Of a DNA stretch of 30,371 nt, positions 1 through 7,599 are shown piece by piece. Numbering within the stretch: the first letter of the stretch is position 1; each line of letters opens with the position of its first letter. A program made the position numbers and the translations under genes. The notes under the pieces were generated by a model. It worked only from the letters and a program-made list of their open reading frames with translations, was not told the origin of the DNA and did no database searches. Source of the DNA: JAJPHJ01 sp035622315 (GTDB lineage Bacteria > Vulcanimicrobiota > Vulcanimicrobiia > Eremiobacterales > Eremiobacteraceae); assembly GCA_035622315.1 (NCBI GenBank), contig DASPVP010000027.1, positions 1 through 30,371 on the forward strand, written 5' to 3'.

Positions 1-987
1 GACCTCTCGAACTGGTATGTCCGCTTGTCGCGCGATCGCTTTTGGGGAGCGACGCTTACCGCGGACAAACGCGCTGCCTACCGGACGCTGTGGGAGAGCC
101 TCACGCGGGTGACGTTGCTGCTCGCACCTTTCGTGCCGTTCTTCGCCGACGCGCTGTACCGCGATCTGATCCGCCCGATGGATCCACTCGGTCCCGAAAG
201 CGTGCATTTGAACAAGTGGCCTGCCCCGAACCACGCTGCGATCGACGAGAACCTTCTGCGCTCGATGGCCGTGGCGAAAGAGGCGGTGGACCTCGGCCGT
301 CAGGCCCGCGCGAGCGCGAAACTCAAAACGCGTCAGCCGCTCGCGATCGCCTACGTCCGCGCGCGAACTACCGACGAGGCCGCGGCGCTCGACCGCTTCC
401 GCCCGCTCGTGCTCGAAGAGCTCAACGTGAAGGAGATCAAGGTCGTCGGCCTTGAGGCGCAGTTCATCGAATACGCGCTGCGTCCGAACCTGCCGCGACT
501 GGGTCCGCGCTTCGGCAAGCAGATGCAGGCGCTGCGGGCCGCGCTCGCCGCCGCGGATGTGCGATCGGTCGCGGCTGCAGTCGCGGCGGGCCGCTCGTTC
601 TCCGTGACATCAAACGGCCAGACGTTCGAGCTGGAACCGCATGACGTGCTCGTCGATAGTAAATCAGCCGCCGGTTTCGCCTTCGCCGAGAGCGACGGCA
701 TGCTCGTCGCCCTCGATGCGCGGCTCGATCCTGACCTCGTGCTCGAAGGTCTGGCGCGCGAGATCGTCCGCGCGGTGCAGGACGCGCGCAAACAGGCGGG
801 CCTGCAGGTCAGCGACCGCATCCATCTGCGCGTGACCGCCGACGGCGCCGCAGCCGAGGCCATCGCGCGATTCCGGGACTACATCCAAGGCGAAACGCTC
901 GCGGAGGACCTGAACGGCGCCGGCTTCGAAGCGGCGTTCACGAGCCGATCCCCCGACGGCCTCACCGTGGAGCTCGCACGCGCTTAA
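1..987 (+). CDS. ileS: Isoleucyl-tRNA synthetase, C-terminal part (type 2), 5' end outside window
   Basis: The frame is open from base 1, so the gene starts upstream; 328 residues are present. It begins DLSNWYVRLSRDRFW, the conserved junction leading into the anticodon-binding domain of isoleucyl-tRNA synthetase, which charges tRNA-Ile with isoleucine in the cytosol. Residues ~25-190 resemble the class Ia anticodon-binding fold. The rest (around DPDLVLEGLAREIVRAVQD) matches the C-terminal extension found in the eukaryote-like type 2 enzymes of actinobacteria and others. The cysteine-rich zinc finger that ends type 1 bacterial IleRS is absent, so I call type 2. An internal TTG at base 25 lies within this conserved junction and is not a start. 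A TPR lipoprotein gene follows 69 bases later. The family is certain; the type 2 call is likely. Confidence 0.95.
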   Translation, partial: DLSNWYVRLSRDRFWGATLTADKRAAYRTLWESLTRVTLLLAPFVPFFADALYRDLIRPMDPLGPESVHLNKWPAPNHAAIDENLLRSMAVAKEAVDLGRQARASAKLKTRQPLAIAYVRARTTDEAAALDRFRPLVLEELNVKEIKVVGLEAQFIEYALRPNLPRLGPRFGKQMQALRAALAAADVRSVAAAVAAGRSFSVTSNGQTFELEPHDVLVDSKSAAGFAFAESDGMLVALDARLDPDLVLEGLAREIVRAVQDARKQAGLQVSDRIHLRVTADGAAAEAIARFRDYIQGETLAEDLNGAGFEAAFTSRSPDGLTVELARA

Positions 988-1056
988 GTAAAGGCCAGGC
1001 GCTAGCCGCGCAGAAACCGCTCCTGCGACTCGCACTTCCTGACAGGCGGTGATGCT

Positions 1057-2616
1057 ATGACGCACTCCAAGCGCCCGATCGTCGTCCTTCTCGCACTGCT
1101 CGCGGGCACGAGCGTCCTTGCAGCGAGTTGTGGCAAGGCAGGCCAACAGGCGGCAGAGGCGGCGTTCGCACAGGGCCGCGCCGCGCAATCGCGCAACGAC
1201 TTCGCGGCCGCGGTCGTCCAGTACAACATCGCTGCGAAGACGCTGCCTGCCGATCCGCGGTTGAGCTACGACCGGGGCGTGTCGTACTACAACCTCAAAC
1301 AGTATGCGCAAGCGGACAAGGATCTGACGGACGCGCTGCGCATGGCGAACGCGGGCGACAAACGTCTCCCACCCAACTTTGTGAAGGCGGCGTACTACTT
1401 CCGCGGCTTGAGCAGGATCCAAGAGGCCAATTGGTCGGGGGCGAAGGACGACTTGCGTCTTGCCGTCGTCGCCTATCCGAAGAGCTGGCTTGCCTGGGAT
1501 AGCTTGGGGTATGCACGTGCTGCGCTGAACGACTACGCAAACGCCATCCCAGACTATAACCGAGGCTTGCAGATCTACGCCAACGACGCGATCGATCACA
1601 ACAACCGCGGGTTGGCATTCTATCACACGGGGCGGCAGGCGGCGGCGCAAGCCGACTTCACCCGCGCTATCCACCTTTCACCACGCTGGGGCCTACCGTA
1701 TCAGAATCGCGGTCAGTCGTACTTCGCCGCCAGAGACTATCGCGATGCGCAACGCGATTTCACCTCGGCCATCGCGCGGATCCCGAAGGCCTGGGCTTGG
1801 GCGTATCGCTGCGAGGCGCGCGAGAACCTAGGCGAGCTCAAAGCGGCGCTCTCCGATTGCAACCGCGCACTCGCGTACTACCCGACGTGGTCGGTCGTGT
1901 ACGTCGACCGCGCATGGGCCGAGGCGGAACTAGGCTCGAACAAGCGCGGACTTGCGGATACGAACGAAGCCATCAAGACCGATCCAAAGAACGCCATCGC
2001 GTATGCGTACCGGGGTTGGATCCGCCAGCGCATGATGCAATACCGGGCTGCGTTCATCGATTACGACGAAGCGTTGCGCTTGAATCCGCGCAACACGATG
2101 GCGAGCTCGTACCGCGCGAGCCTCGGCAACTTTGTGGTGGCCGCGCAGCAGGCCGGCGTGCGCTCGTTCGGGATCGGCTCGCTCAACGTGCACGAGCTCG
2201 AAAACGAGCAGCAGCCGCAGCCGAGCGAGTACGAACAACGCGTCTCCGAATGCGGCGGATACTACTCGGAATCGGACAGCTACTACCAAGATTGCATCGA
2301 CAACGGCGTCAATCAGGCCAAGGACGATGAATCGTCGGACCAGGAAGCCGCGGACCAGGCGCAGTCAGACGCGTACGACGCACAGGCGCAGATCCAAGAG
2401 CAGATCAATTACCAGCAGCAAGAGGAAGAGAACGCCGCCGCGCAAGCGCAAGAGGACGAGAACTACGCGCAGAGCGAGAACGACAACTCGAGCGGGTATT
2501 CAGATGAAGGTTCTGAGGATACCGGGAGTTCCGAAGGCGGTGACTACGAGTCGGCTCCGGCGGAGTCTGCGCCCGAAGAGGCGCCCCCCGAGGATGACAG
2601 CGGTGGCGGCCTTTAA
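1057..2616 (+). CDS. TPR-repeat lipoprotein with acidic Gln/Glu-rich tail
   Basis: This 519-residue protein has a hydrophobic signal segment (residues 7-24) ending in a lipobox-like LAAS before Cys25, so it is probably an exported lipoprotein. Residues ~30-365 hold about nine tetratricopeptide repeats, recognisable by recurring patterns such as AYYFRGLSR, HNNRGLAFYHTG, PYQNRGQSY and AYAYRGWIR. They should form a superhelical protein-binding scaffold. From about residue 385 the chain becomes low-complexity, rich in Gln, Glu, Asp, Ser and Tyr, and is probably disordered; it contains one Cys pair (SECGGYYSES, YYQDCID). The ATG at 1057 is chosen for the upstream AGGCGGTG and the signal peptide right after it. 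The gene stands alone and converges on lgt across a hairpin. Its partner is unknown; the family call rests on repeats only. Confidence 0.85.
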   Translation: MTHSKRPIVVLLALLAGTSVLAASCGKAGQQAAEAAFAQGRAAQSRNDFAAAVVQYNIAAKTLPADPRLSYDRGVSYYNLKQYAQADKDLTDALRMANAGDKRLPPNFVKAAYYFRGLSRIQEANWSGAKDDLRLAVVAYPKSWLAWDSLGYARAALNDYANAIPDYNRGLQIYANDAIDHNNRGLAFYHTGRQAAAQADFTRAIHLSPRWGLPYQNRGQSYFAARDYRDAQRDFTSAIARIPKAWAWAYRCEARENLGELKAALSDCNRALAYYPTWSVVYVDRAWAEAELGSNKRGLADTNEAIKTDPKNAIAYAYRGWIRQRMMQYRAAFIDYDEALRLNPRNTMASSYRASLGNFVVAAQQAGVRSFGIGSLNVHELENEQQPQPSEYEQRVSECGGYYSESDSYYQDCIDNGVNQAKDDESSDQEAADQAQSDAYDAQAQIQEQINYQQQEEENAAAQAQEDENYAQSENDNSSGYSDEGSEDTGSSEGGDYESAPAESAPEEAPPEDDSGGGL

Positions 2617-2639
2617 CGACGCCTCTTAGGACTCTATTG

Positions 2640-2660
2640 GGGGCGATCGCAAGTCGCCCC
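2640..2660. terminator. Hairpin between convergent TPR gene and lgt; copy of an intergenic palindrome
   Basis: GGGGCGA at 2640-2646 pairs perfectly with TCGCCCC at 2654-2660 around a 7-base loop. It lies between the TPR stop (2616) and the lgt stop (2661), so it could end transcripts from both sides. No U-tract follows, so classic intrinsic termination is uncertain. The same GGGCGA-type palindrome occurs twice more between gap and whiA, which suggests a dispersed REP-like repeat. Confidence 0.5.
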
Positions 2661-3548
2661 TTAGGATTTCACCACGCGACCCGAGGCGCTGGTCCGGGCA
2701 GGTGCCTGGGGAGCTTGCTGCACGCGCCACATCATGAAGAGTCCGATGACGAGCATCGCAAGCGTCAGATACTGCGCGCCGGTCAGGCCTAAGAAAATGA
2801 TGCCGGGTTCGCGATAGAACTCCACGATGGTGCGTACCAGACCATAGCCTGCGACGAACGCCCAGAGCACGAGCCCGTCCCGGCGTTTGCTCCAGCCGTG
2901 CACGAGCCACACGAGGGGCAGCAGGATCACGATCATGCCCGCCGCCTCGAAGAGCTGTGAGGGATAACGGTAGCCGAGACAGCACGGGAAGAGAATGCCG
3001 ATGGGCGAGTCCGTCACGCGTCCGGGCAGTTCGTCGTTGATGAAGTTGACCACGCGCGTGGTGGCGATGGCCAGCGGCATCCACAGCGCGACCTCATCCG
3101 TGAGCTTGTAGAAACTTGCATGCGCTCTGCGGACGAACAACCAGATGCCGACGAGTGCGCCGATGAAGCCGCCGTGGAACGCCATGCCGCCGTGCCAGAT
3201 CGCGATGATCTCCAGCGGATTTTGCGCGTAGTAGGATGCAGAGTGACCGCCGGCGCTCGCCGGCGTCAACATGTCCGCGATCAAGAAGAAGAGGCGACCG
3301 CCGACGATGACGCCGATCATGGCGTACACGACAAGCTCTTGCGCTTGATCGATCGTGAGGCCCGTGCGTTCCCGGCTTCGGCGGCTCTGCAACTGGAGGT
3401 ACACCAAAAGGGCGCCGAAAAGGTAACTGAGACCGTACCAGCGGATGGACAGCGGCCCCACGTGGAACGCCACCGGGTTGATGTTGGGATACGTGAACCA
3501 GTGGGTCCCCGCAGCGATCAGGGCGAGCACGCAACAACCTCCATCCAT
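2661..3548 (-). CDS. lgt: Prolipoprotein diacylglyceryl transferase
   Basis: This 295-residue multipass membrane enzyme transfers diacylglycerol from phosphatidylglycerol to the lipobox cysteine of prolipoproteins, the first lipoprotein maturation step. Family features visible: GPLSIRWYGL near residue 31, GGRLFFLI near 83, HGGMAFHGG around 119-127 (His125 at the essential His position), RVVNFINDELPGR around 165-177 and YGLVRTIVEFYREP around 235-248. The usual GRxGNFxN signature is modified here (TRVVNFIN). I chose the ATG at 3548 because sequence further upstream is antisense to ccdA and has no Lgt character; no strong ribosome-binding site precedes it. Its start is 27 bases from the divergent ccdA start. 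LspA, which acts next on the same substrates, is encoded nearby at 5001. Confidence 0.93.
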   Translation of the reverse strand: MDGGCCVLALIAAGTHWFTYPNINPVAFHVGPLSIRWYGLSYLFGALLVYLQLQSRRSRERTGLTIDQAQELVVYAMIGVIVGGRLFFLIADMLTPASAGGHSASYYAQNPLEIIAIWHGGMAFHGGFIGALVGIWLFVRRAHASFYKLTDEVALWMPLAIATTRVVNFINDELPGRVTDSPIGILFPCCLGYRYPSQLFEAAGMIVILLPLVWLVHGWSKRRDGLVLWAFVAGYGLVRTIVEFYREPGIIFLGLTGAQYLTLAMLVIGLFMMWRVQQAPQAPARTSASGRVVKS

Positions 3549-3564
3549 CGCGACCGCAACTTGT

Positions 3565-3569
3565 AAGGA
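3565..3569 (+). promoter_or_regulatory. Ribosome-binding site fixing the ccdA-like start
   Basis: AAGGA lies 6 bases before the ATG at 3576, and an in-frame TAA at 3564-3566 overlaps it. The protein therefore cannot extend upstream. This matters because the normal N-terminal helix of the family is missing from this end of the protein. Confidence 0.75.
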
Positions 3570-3575
3570 CGACCG

Positions 3576-4355
3576 ATGTCGCAACGACGCAACGTCATCA
3601 TCCACTCGCTGATCTTCATCGCCGGCTTCACGCTCGTGTTCGTGGCGGCCGGCGCTACCGCGAGCGCGCTCGGTCAGGTCTTCGCCGAATACCGCCTCCT
3701 CATCACGCGGGTTTTCGGCATCGTCGTCATCGTTCTTGGGCTCAACATGCTGGGCCTGTTCCGCTTGCCGTTCCTCGCGATGGACAAACGCTTGCGTTTT
3801 CAAAACGCGGGTGCGAGCTACGCTGGATCGTTTCTCGTCGGTATCGGCTTCGCGGCCGGATGGTCGCCGTGCATCGGGCCGATCCTCGCCGCGGTGCTCG
3901 CCTACGCGAGCGAGCAGAAGACGGTGGCGCAGGGAACATTCCTGCTCTTCATCTATTCGCTCGGCCTCTCGCTGCCGCTGCTCGCCACCGCCGTCGCACT
4001 GCAGTGGGTGCTGCCGCTCTTGGCGCGCTTGCGGCGCTTTCTCGGCGCGATCGAGATCGTGGCGGGCTTGATCGTCATCGGCATGGGTCTCGTCCTCGTC
4101 ACGGATTCGTTCTTGCGCTTCACCGGCTGGCTCTATCAGACGTTTCCGGCGCTTGCGAACGTGGGAACCGGCCCCGAGGCCTCGACCGGCGAAGCCGTCT
4201 CGATCGGTGCGGCGTTCGTCGCGGGGCTTGTCTCGTTCATCTCGCCGTGCGTCTTGCCGCTCGTGCCGGTCTACATCAGCTACCTGACGGGTCAGAGCAT
4301 CGAGAGTCTCGTGGCCTCGTACGCCGGCCGCTCGCAGACCCCGACGCCCGCGTGA
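3576..4355 (+). CDS. CcdA/DsbD-type thiol transporter, apparently circularly permuted
   Basis: CcdA proteins have six membrane helices in two halves, each with an SPC cysteine motif, and carry reducing equivalents from cytoplasmic thioredoxin across the membrane for cytochrome c maturation or other exported thiols. Ordinary members open with the helix containing SPCVLPLVPxYxSYLTG. Here the 259-residue protein opens with MSQRRNVIIHSLIF, normally the start of helix 2, and carries GWSPCIGPIL (Cys99) in the middle. The missing first helix comes last: AAFVAGLVSFISPCVLPLVP, with Cys225, then SYLTGQSIESL. Both cysteines are kept. With six helices, moving helix 1 to the end preserves the side on which every segment lies. 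The start is well supported by AAGGA and an upstream stop. It overlaps the next gene by 4 bases (GTGA). Confidence 0.85.
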   Translation: MSQRRNVIIHSLIFIAGFTLVFVAAGATASALGQVFAEYRLLITRVFGIVVIVLGLNMLGLFRLPFLAMDKRLRFQNAGASYAGSFLVGIGFAAGWSPCIGPILAAVLAYASEQKTVAQGTFLLFIYSLGLSLPLLATAVALQWVLPLLARLRRFLGAIEIVAGLIVIGMGLVLVTDSFLRFTGWLYQTFPALANVGTGPEASTGEAVSIGAAFVAGLVSFISPCVLPLVPVYISYLTGQSIESLVASYAGRSQTPTPA

Positions 4356-4624
4356 TCGACGCGCAGAACAGCCTGCGGCAGTTGCGCGTCGTGCTGCAGC
4401 GCCTCGGTGCGCAGTCCGCGTCGCGGTATTGGTCGAGCGAATCGCGCGTCTTCGTGAGTAATTTCTTCGGGGGTGCCGCGGCAGGCGCGGCCGCGTTCAT
4501 CTTCGCCGCGCTCCTGCTCGGCCTCGACATCCACCGCGGCGAGAACTCGTTCGTGGTCCACCTCATCCGCGCCGCGCAGGCCATGGTGAGCGCGCTTCGT
4601 CAGCTGATCGATCAGCGGCTGTGA
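4352..4624 (+). CDS. Small single-span membrane protein, unknown function
   Basis: This 90-residue protein starts at GTG 4352, overlapping the ccdA-like stop by 4 bases (GTGA), which implies translational coupling. The N-terminal ~38 residues are polar and partly helical (LRQLRVVLQRLGAQ). One strongly hydrophobic, Ala-rich segment follows at about residues 39-57 (GGAAAGAAAFIFAALLLG), then an amphipathic tail ending in LRQLIDQRL. No family is recognised. Its position between a thiol transporter and a DUF5665-like membrane protein suggests an envelope role, but this is inference only. The next gene begins at the last base of its stop codon. Confidence 0.65.
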   Translation: MIDAQNSLRQLRVVLQRLGAQSASRYWSSESRVFVSNFFGGAAAGAAAFIFAALLLGLDIHRGENSFVVHLIRAAQAMVSALRQLIDQRL

Positions 4625-4992
4625 TGTTGCCGGCAGAGCGGCCCCAAGCAGATCCCGGCCAGGAAGACACCGAGCGCGCGAACGCGAGCGCCTCGCCGGA
4701 ACACGCCGAGGAGCTGCGCGCTATCACGAAAGAGGTCGATCGCATCGCGAAGATCGTCGAGCGCATGAATCTCGGCGACTATGTCGGCCTGCTGCAGCGT
4801 CCGGCGCGACTCTTGTGGCTGAACTTCGTCGCAGGGCTCGCCCGCGGGCTCGGCACGATTCTGGGCGCCACGCTGCTCGTCTCGCTCATCCTGGCGTTGG
4901 CGCACCGCATCATCGAAACCAACCTGCCGGGCGTCAGCCAGTTCCTCGCAAGCTTCGTGCGCCTGTTGCAAGATTCGGGCAAGGGTCACTAG
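4624..4992 (+). CDS. DUF5665-like membrane protein
   Basis: This 122-residue protein begins at ATG 4624, sharing one base with the preceding stop (TGATG); a GTG at 4621 directly before it is an alternative. The first ~40 residues are charged and probably cytoplasmic. The core has RPARLLWLNFVAGLARGLG followed by a hydrophobic segment (TILGATLLVSLILALA). This matches the NP(R)LLWxNFLAGLARGLG pattern of DUF5665 proteins of Firmicutes and relatives. A final LPGVSQFLASFVRLLQ is amphipathic. The biochemical role of this family is not known. It ends 8 bases before lspA and is probably co-transcribed with it. Confidence 0.75.
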   Translation: MLPAERPQADPGQEDTERANASASPEHAEELRAITKEVDRIAKIVERMNLGDYVGLLQRPARLLWLNFVAGLARGLGTILGATLLVSLILALAHRIIETNLPGVSQFLASFVRLLQDSGKGH

Positions 4993-5000
4993 CGACGGCG

Positions 5001-5534
5001 ATGCGTTCTCTGCTCTGGGTGGTGTTGGCTGCGGGGGTGATCGTGCTCGATCACGTGACGAAGGTGTGGCTCGCCACGACCTTCCTGCCCGGCGAAAGCC
5101 GCATCGTGATCCCGCACGTGCTCTACTTCACGTACGTGCAGAACTATCACGGCGCATTCGGATTGTTCGGGGCGCATCCGCTGCTGCTGACCGCGCTCGC
5201 GTCGGTGGTCCTCATCAGTTTCTATCTGTGGTATCGCAGAGAAGGCGCCTCGACAGGCGTGCATGTCGCCTTCGCGCTCATCTTCGGCGGCGCCGTCGGA
5301 AACATCGCCGATCGGCTGCGTTTCGGCTACGTCCATGATTTCATCGACCTGCGCTGGTGGCCGGTCTTCAACGTGGCCGACTCGGCGATCACGATCGGGG
5401 TGTGCATCCTCCTGCTGCAGATGCTGGTGCACGAGAGGCGTGCACCCTCGCCCGCAACGAGCTCGCCGCACGAGCGCCCGGACGCAACGGGCACAGGCGC
5501 GATCCTGGGCGAGACCGCGCCGGCCGACGAATGA
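5001..5534 (+). CDS. lspA: Lipoprotein signal peptidase (signal peptidase II)
   Basis: This 177-residue, four-helix membrane aspartic protease cleaves the signal peptide from diacylglyceryl-prolipoproteins after Lgt has acted. The family blocks are clear: VLDHVTKVW near the N-terminus, NYHGAFGLF (the NxGAxFG block), GGAVGNIADRLRFGYVHDFID with catalytic Asp104, and FNVADSAITIG with catalytic Asp127. The C-terminal ~30 residues (after HERR) are an unconserved, Ala/Pro/Thr-rich tail. The ATG at 5001 gives a normal length and places the first helix at the start. The stop overlaps the next start as ATGA, so translation is probably coupled to the pseudouridine synthase, a common lspA neighbour. Confidence 0.95.
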   Translation: MRSLLWVVLAAGVIVLDHVTKVWLATTFLPGESRIVIPHVLYFTYVQNYHGAFGLFGAHPLLLTALASVVLISFYLWYRREGASTGVHVAFALIFGGAVGNIADRLRFGYVHDFIDLRWWPVFNVADSAITIGVCILLLQMLVHERRAPSPATSSPHERPDATGTGAILGETAPADE

Positions 5535-6484
5535 CCGATCCCGTGGAACTGTGGACACGCCCGGCAGATGCCGGACGGCGCCTTGACGTCGTCCTCGCGC
5601 AGCTGCTCGACCGCTCGCGCAGCGCTTGCGCCACGCTCATCCGCGACGGTCACGTCACGCTGGACGGACGCGTGGTGAAGCCGTCGCACGTGATCGAGGG
5701 CCCGAGCCGGATCGTCTTGGATGCCCCACCACCGCGCGAGCTCGGCGTGACGCCACAGGACCTGCCGCTCGCGATCGTCTTCGACGATCCCGACTTCTGC
5801 GTCGTCGACAAGCCTGCCGGCATGGCGACGCATCCCGCGCGGGGGACGCACGACGGAACGCTTGTGAACGCCCTGCTCGCGCGCTTTCCGGCGCTCCCCG
5901 CGATCAACGGCGTGCGCAGACCGGGAATCGTCCACCGGCTCGACAAGGACACGTCCGGGCTCTTGGTCGTCGCCAAGACAGAACGAGCGATGGCTGCATT
6001 GACGCGCGCCATGTCGCAGCGGCGCATCAAGCGCGCATACGACGCGATCGTCTGGGGCATCCCGGCGAATCCCCGTGGGGTCATCGATGCCCCGATCGGC
6101 CGCGACCCGCACGAACGGACGAAATTTGCCGTGCGCGACGATGGCCGTCGCGCGGTGACCCATTACCGCGGGGTCGAGACGTTCGATCGCGTGGCACAGG
6201 CGGGGAACGACGCGCCGACCTCGGCCGCGCTTTTGCGGCTCGAGCTCGAAACCGGGCGGACTCATCAGATCCGCGTGCACGCGAGCGCCATCGGTCACCC
6301 GATCGTCGGCGACGAGACCTACGGACCGATCGTGCCCGGACTGCGGATGCGGCGACAAGCTCTGCACGCAGCAGAGCTCTCCTTCGCGCATCCTTTCACC
6401 GGAGAGGCGCTGCGCTTCACCGCGGCGTGGCCCGACGATCTGCGCGCGCTGTACGATCGGCTGCGCACGGGCGAGCGCCCGTGA
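5531..6484 (+). CDS. rluD: RluA/RluD-family pseudouridine synthase
   Basis: This 317-residue RNA-modifying enzyme converts specific uridines, usually in 23S rRNA, to pseudouridine. An S4 RNA-binding domain occupies residues ~15-75 (RRLDVVLAQLL, LIRDGHVTLDGR). The catalytic domain follows with FCVVDKPAGMATHP, then HRLDKDTSGLLVVAKT, where Asp138 is the invariant nucleophile, and LELETGRTHQIRVH towards the end. S4 plus this catalytic type matches the RluD/YlyB group; the exact target uridines cannot be read from sequence. It starts inside the lspA stop (ATGA) and its own stop overlaps tgt (GTGA). Confidence 0.92.
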   Translation: MTDPVELWTRPADAGRRLDVVLAQLLDRSRSACATLIRDGHVTLDGRVVKPSHVIEGPSRIVLDAPPPRELGVTPQDLPLAIVFDDPDFCVVDKPAGMATHPARGTHDGTLVNALLARFPALPAINGVRRPGIVHRLDKDTSGLLVVAKTERAMAALTRAMSQRRIKRAYDAIVWGIPANPRGVIDAPIGRDPHERTKFAVRDDGRRAVTHYRGVETFDRVAQAGNDAPTSAALLRLELETGRTHQIRVHASAIGHPIVGDETYGPIVPGLRMRRQALHAAELSFAHPFTGEALRFTAAWPDDLRALYDRLRTGERP

Positions 6485-7599
6485 GCTGCTTCGCTCTAGC
6501 AGCGCGCGACGGCGCCGCGCGCGCCGGCACGCTGCTCACGGCGCATGGCACCGTGCAAACGCCGGTCTTCATGCCGGTCGGCACGCAGGCGTCCGTCAAA
6601 GGCGTTTCGCCTGCCGAGCTGCGCGCGTGCGGTGTCAGCATGCTCCTCGCGAACGCCTACCATCTGTATCTGCGACCCGGCGCATCGGTCATCGAGGAAG
6701 CTGGCGGCTTGCACCGCTTCATGGCGTGGGATGGCTCTATCCTCACAGACAGCGGCGGCTTCCAGATATTCTCGCTCGCTCGCCTATCGCGCATCGATGA
6801 CGAGGGCTACCACTTCGCCTCGCATCTGGACGGCTCGCCGCATGTCTTCACGCCGGAATCGGTCGTTCGCTTGCAAGAGGCGCTAGGCAGCGATGTCGCG
6901 ATGGTGTTGGATCAACTCGTCTCAGCCGACGCTTCGGAAACGCTGGCCCGCGAAGCCGCGGAGCGGACGCTCCGGTGGGCCGAGCGCGCTCGCGCTGCGC
7001 TGCGCCGGCCTCAGCAGCTCACGTTTGCGATCGTGCAGGGAGGGACGTATCCGCAACTACGGAGGGAGCAAGCACGTGCGCTCGCGGCTTTAGATTTTCC
7101 GGGCTACGCGATCGGCGGGCTGTGGGTCGGTGAGGAGCGCGCGCTCGGTCTCGAGATGGTCTCGGTCAGCACGTCTGCGCTGCCCGAAGAGAAGCCCCGC
7201 TATCTCATGGGAGTCGGAACGCCGGAGGATCTCATCGACGCCATCGGCCGCGGCGTGGACATGTTCGACTGCGTGTACCCGACAAGGTGCGCTCGCCATG
7301 CCCTCGCGCTCACCTCGCACGGCAGGCTCAACTTGCGTAACGCCGCATACCAACGCGATCAGCGGCCGCTCGATCCCGAGTGCACGTGCACGACGTGTGC
7401 GACATACTCGCGCGCATACCTCGCGCACTGCTTCCGCGCGGGCGAGCAACTCGGGGCGCGACTTGTGAGCATACACAACATCGCGTGTCTCGTGACGGTC
7501 GCAAGCCTCGCGCGCAATGCCATAATCGCTGGTGAATTCGAGGCATTTCGCGCCCGGCGTCTGGAAGCGCTCGCGCCGACCGCAAGGACGGGGGCATGA
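6481..7599 (+). CDS. tgt: tRNA-guanine transglycosylase
   Basis: This 372-residue enzyme swaps guanine 34 in the anticodon of Asp, Asn, His and Tyr tRNAs for the queuosine precursor preQ1. Visible signatures: MPVGTQASVKG, LANAYHLYLRPG, DSGGFQIFSL with Asp90, IVQGGTYPQLR, YAIGGLWVGE, and MFDCVYPTRCARH with the nucleophile Asp263. The zinc site is complete: Cys301, Cys303 and Cys306 (CTCTTC) and His332 (SIHNIA). Spacing matches the well-studied bacterial enzymes. The GTG start at 6481 overlaps the upstream stop and gives the normal length. The start of yggS overlaps its stop (ATGA). No other queuosine gene is visible in the window. Confidence 0.96.
   Translation: MSCFALAARDGAARAGTLLTAHGTVQTPVFMPVGTQASVKGVSPAELRACGVSMLLANAYHLYLRPGASVIEEAGGLHRFMAWDGSILTDSGGFQIFSLARLSRIDDEGYHFASHLDGSPHVFTPESVVRLQEALGSDVAMVLDQLVSADASETLAREAAERTLRWAERARAALRRPQQLTFAIVQGGTYPQLRREQARALAALDFPGYAIGGLWVGEERALGLEMVSVSTSALPEEKPRYLMGVGTPEDLIDAIGRGVDMFDCVYPTRCARHALALTSHGRLNLRNAAYQRDQRPLDPECTCTTCATYSRAYLAHCFRAGEQLGARLVSIHNIACLVTVASLARNAIIAGEFEAFRARRLEALAPTARTGA

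Noticed and set aside
664..1674. Minus-strand open frame across the ileS end and TPR gene
   Set aside because: It spans two unrelated sense genes and their spacer; coding sense is clear on the plus strand.
2160..2613. Repetitive Gln/Glu-coding tract as a DNA repeat element
   Set aside because: It is low-complexity protein sequence with varied codons, not a periodic DNA repeat.
4353..4355. TGA ending the CcdA-like gene as another recoded codon
   Set aside because: Downstream sequence in that frame has no family similarity, and the GTGA overlap with the next gene is the usual coupling pattern here.
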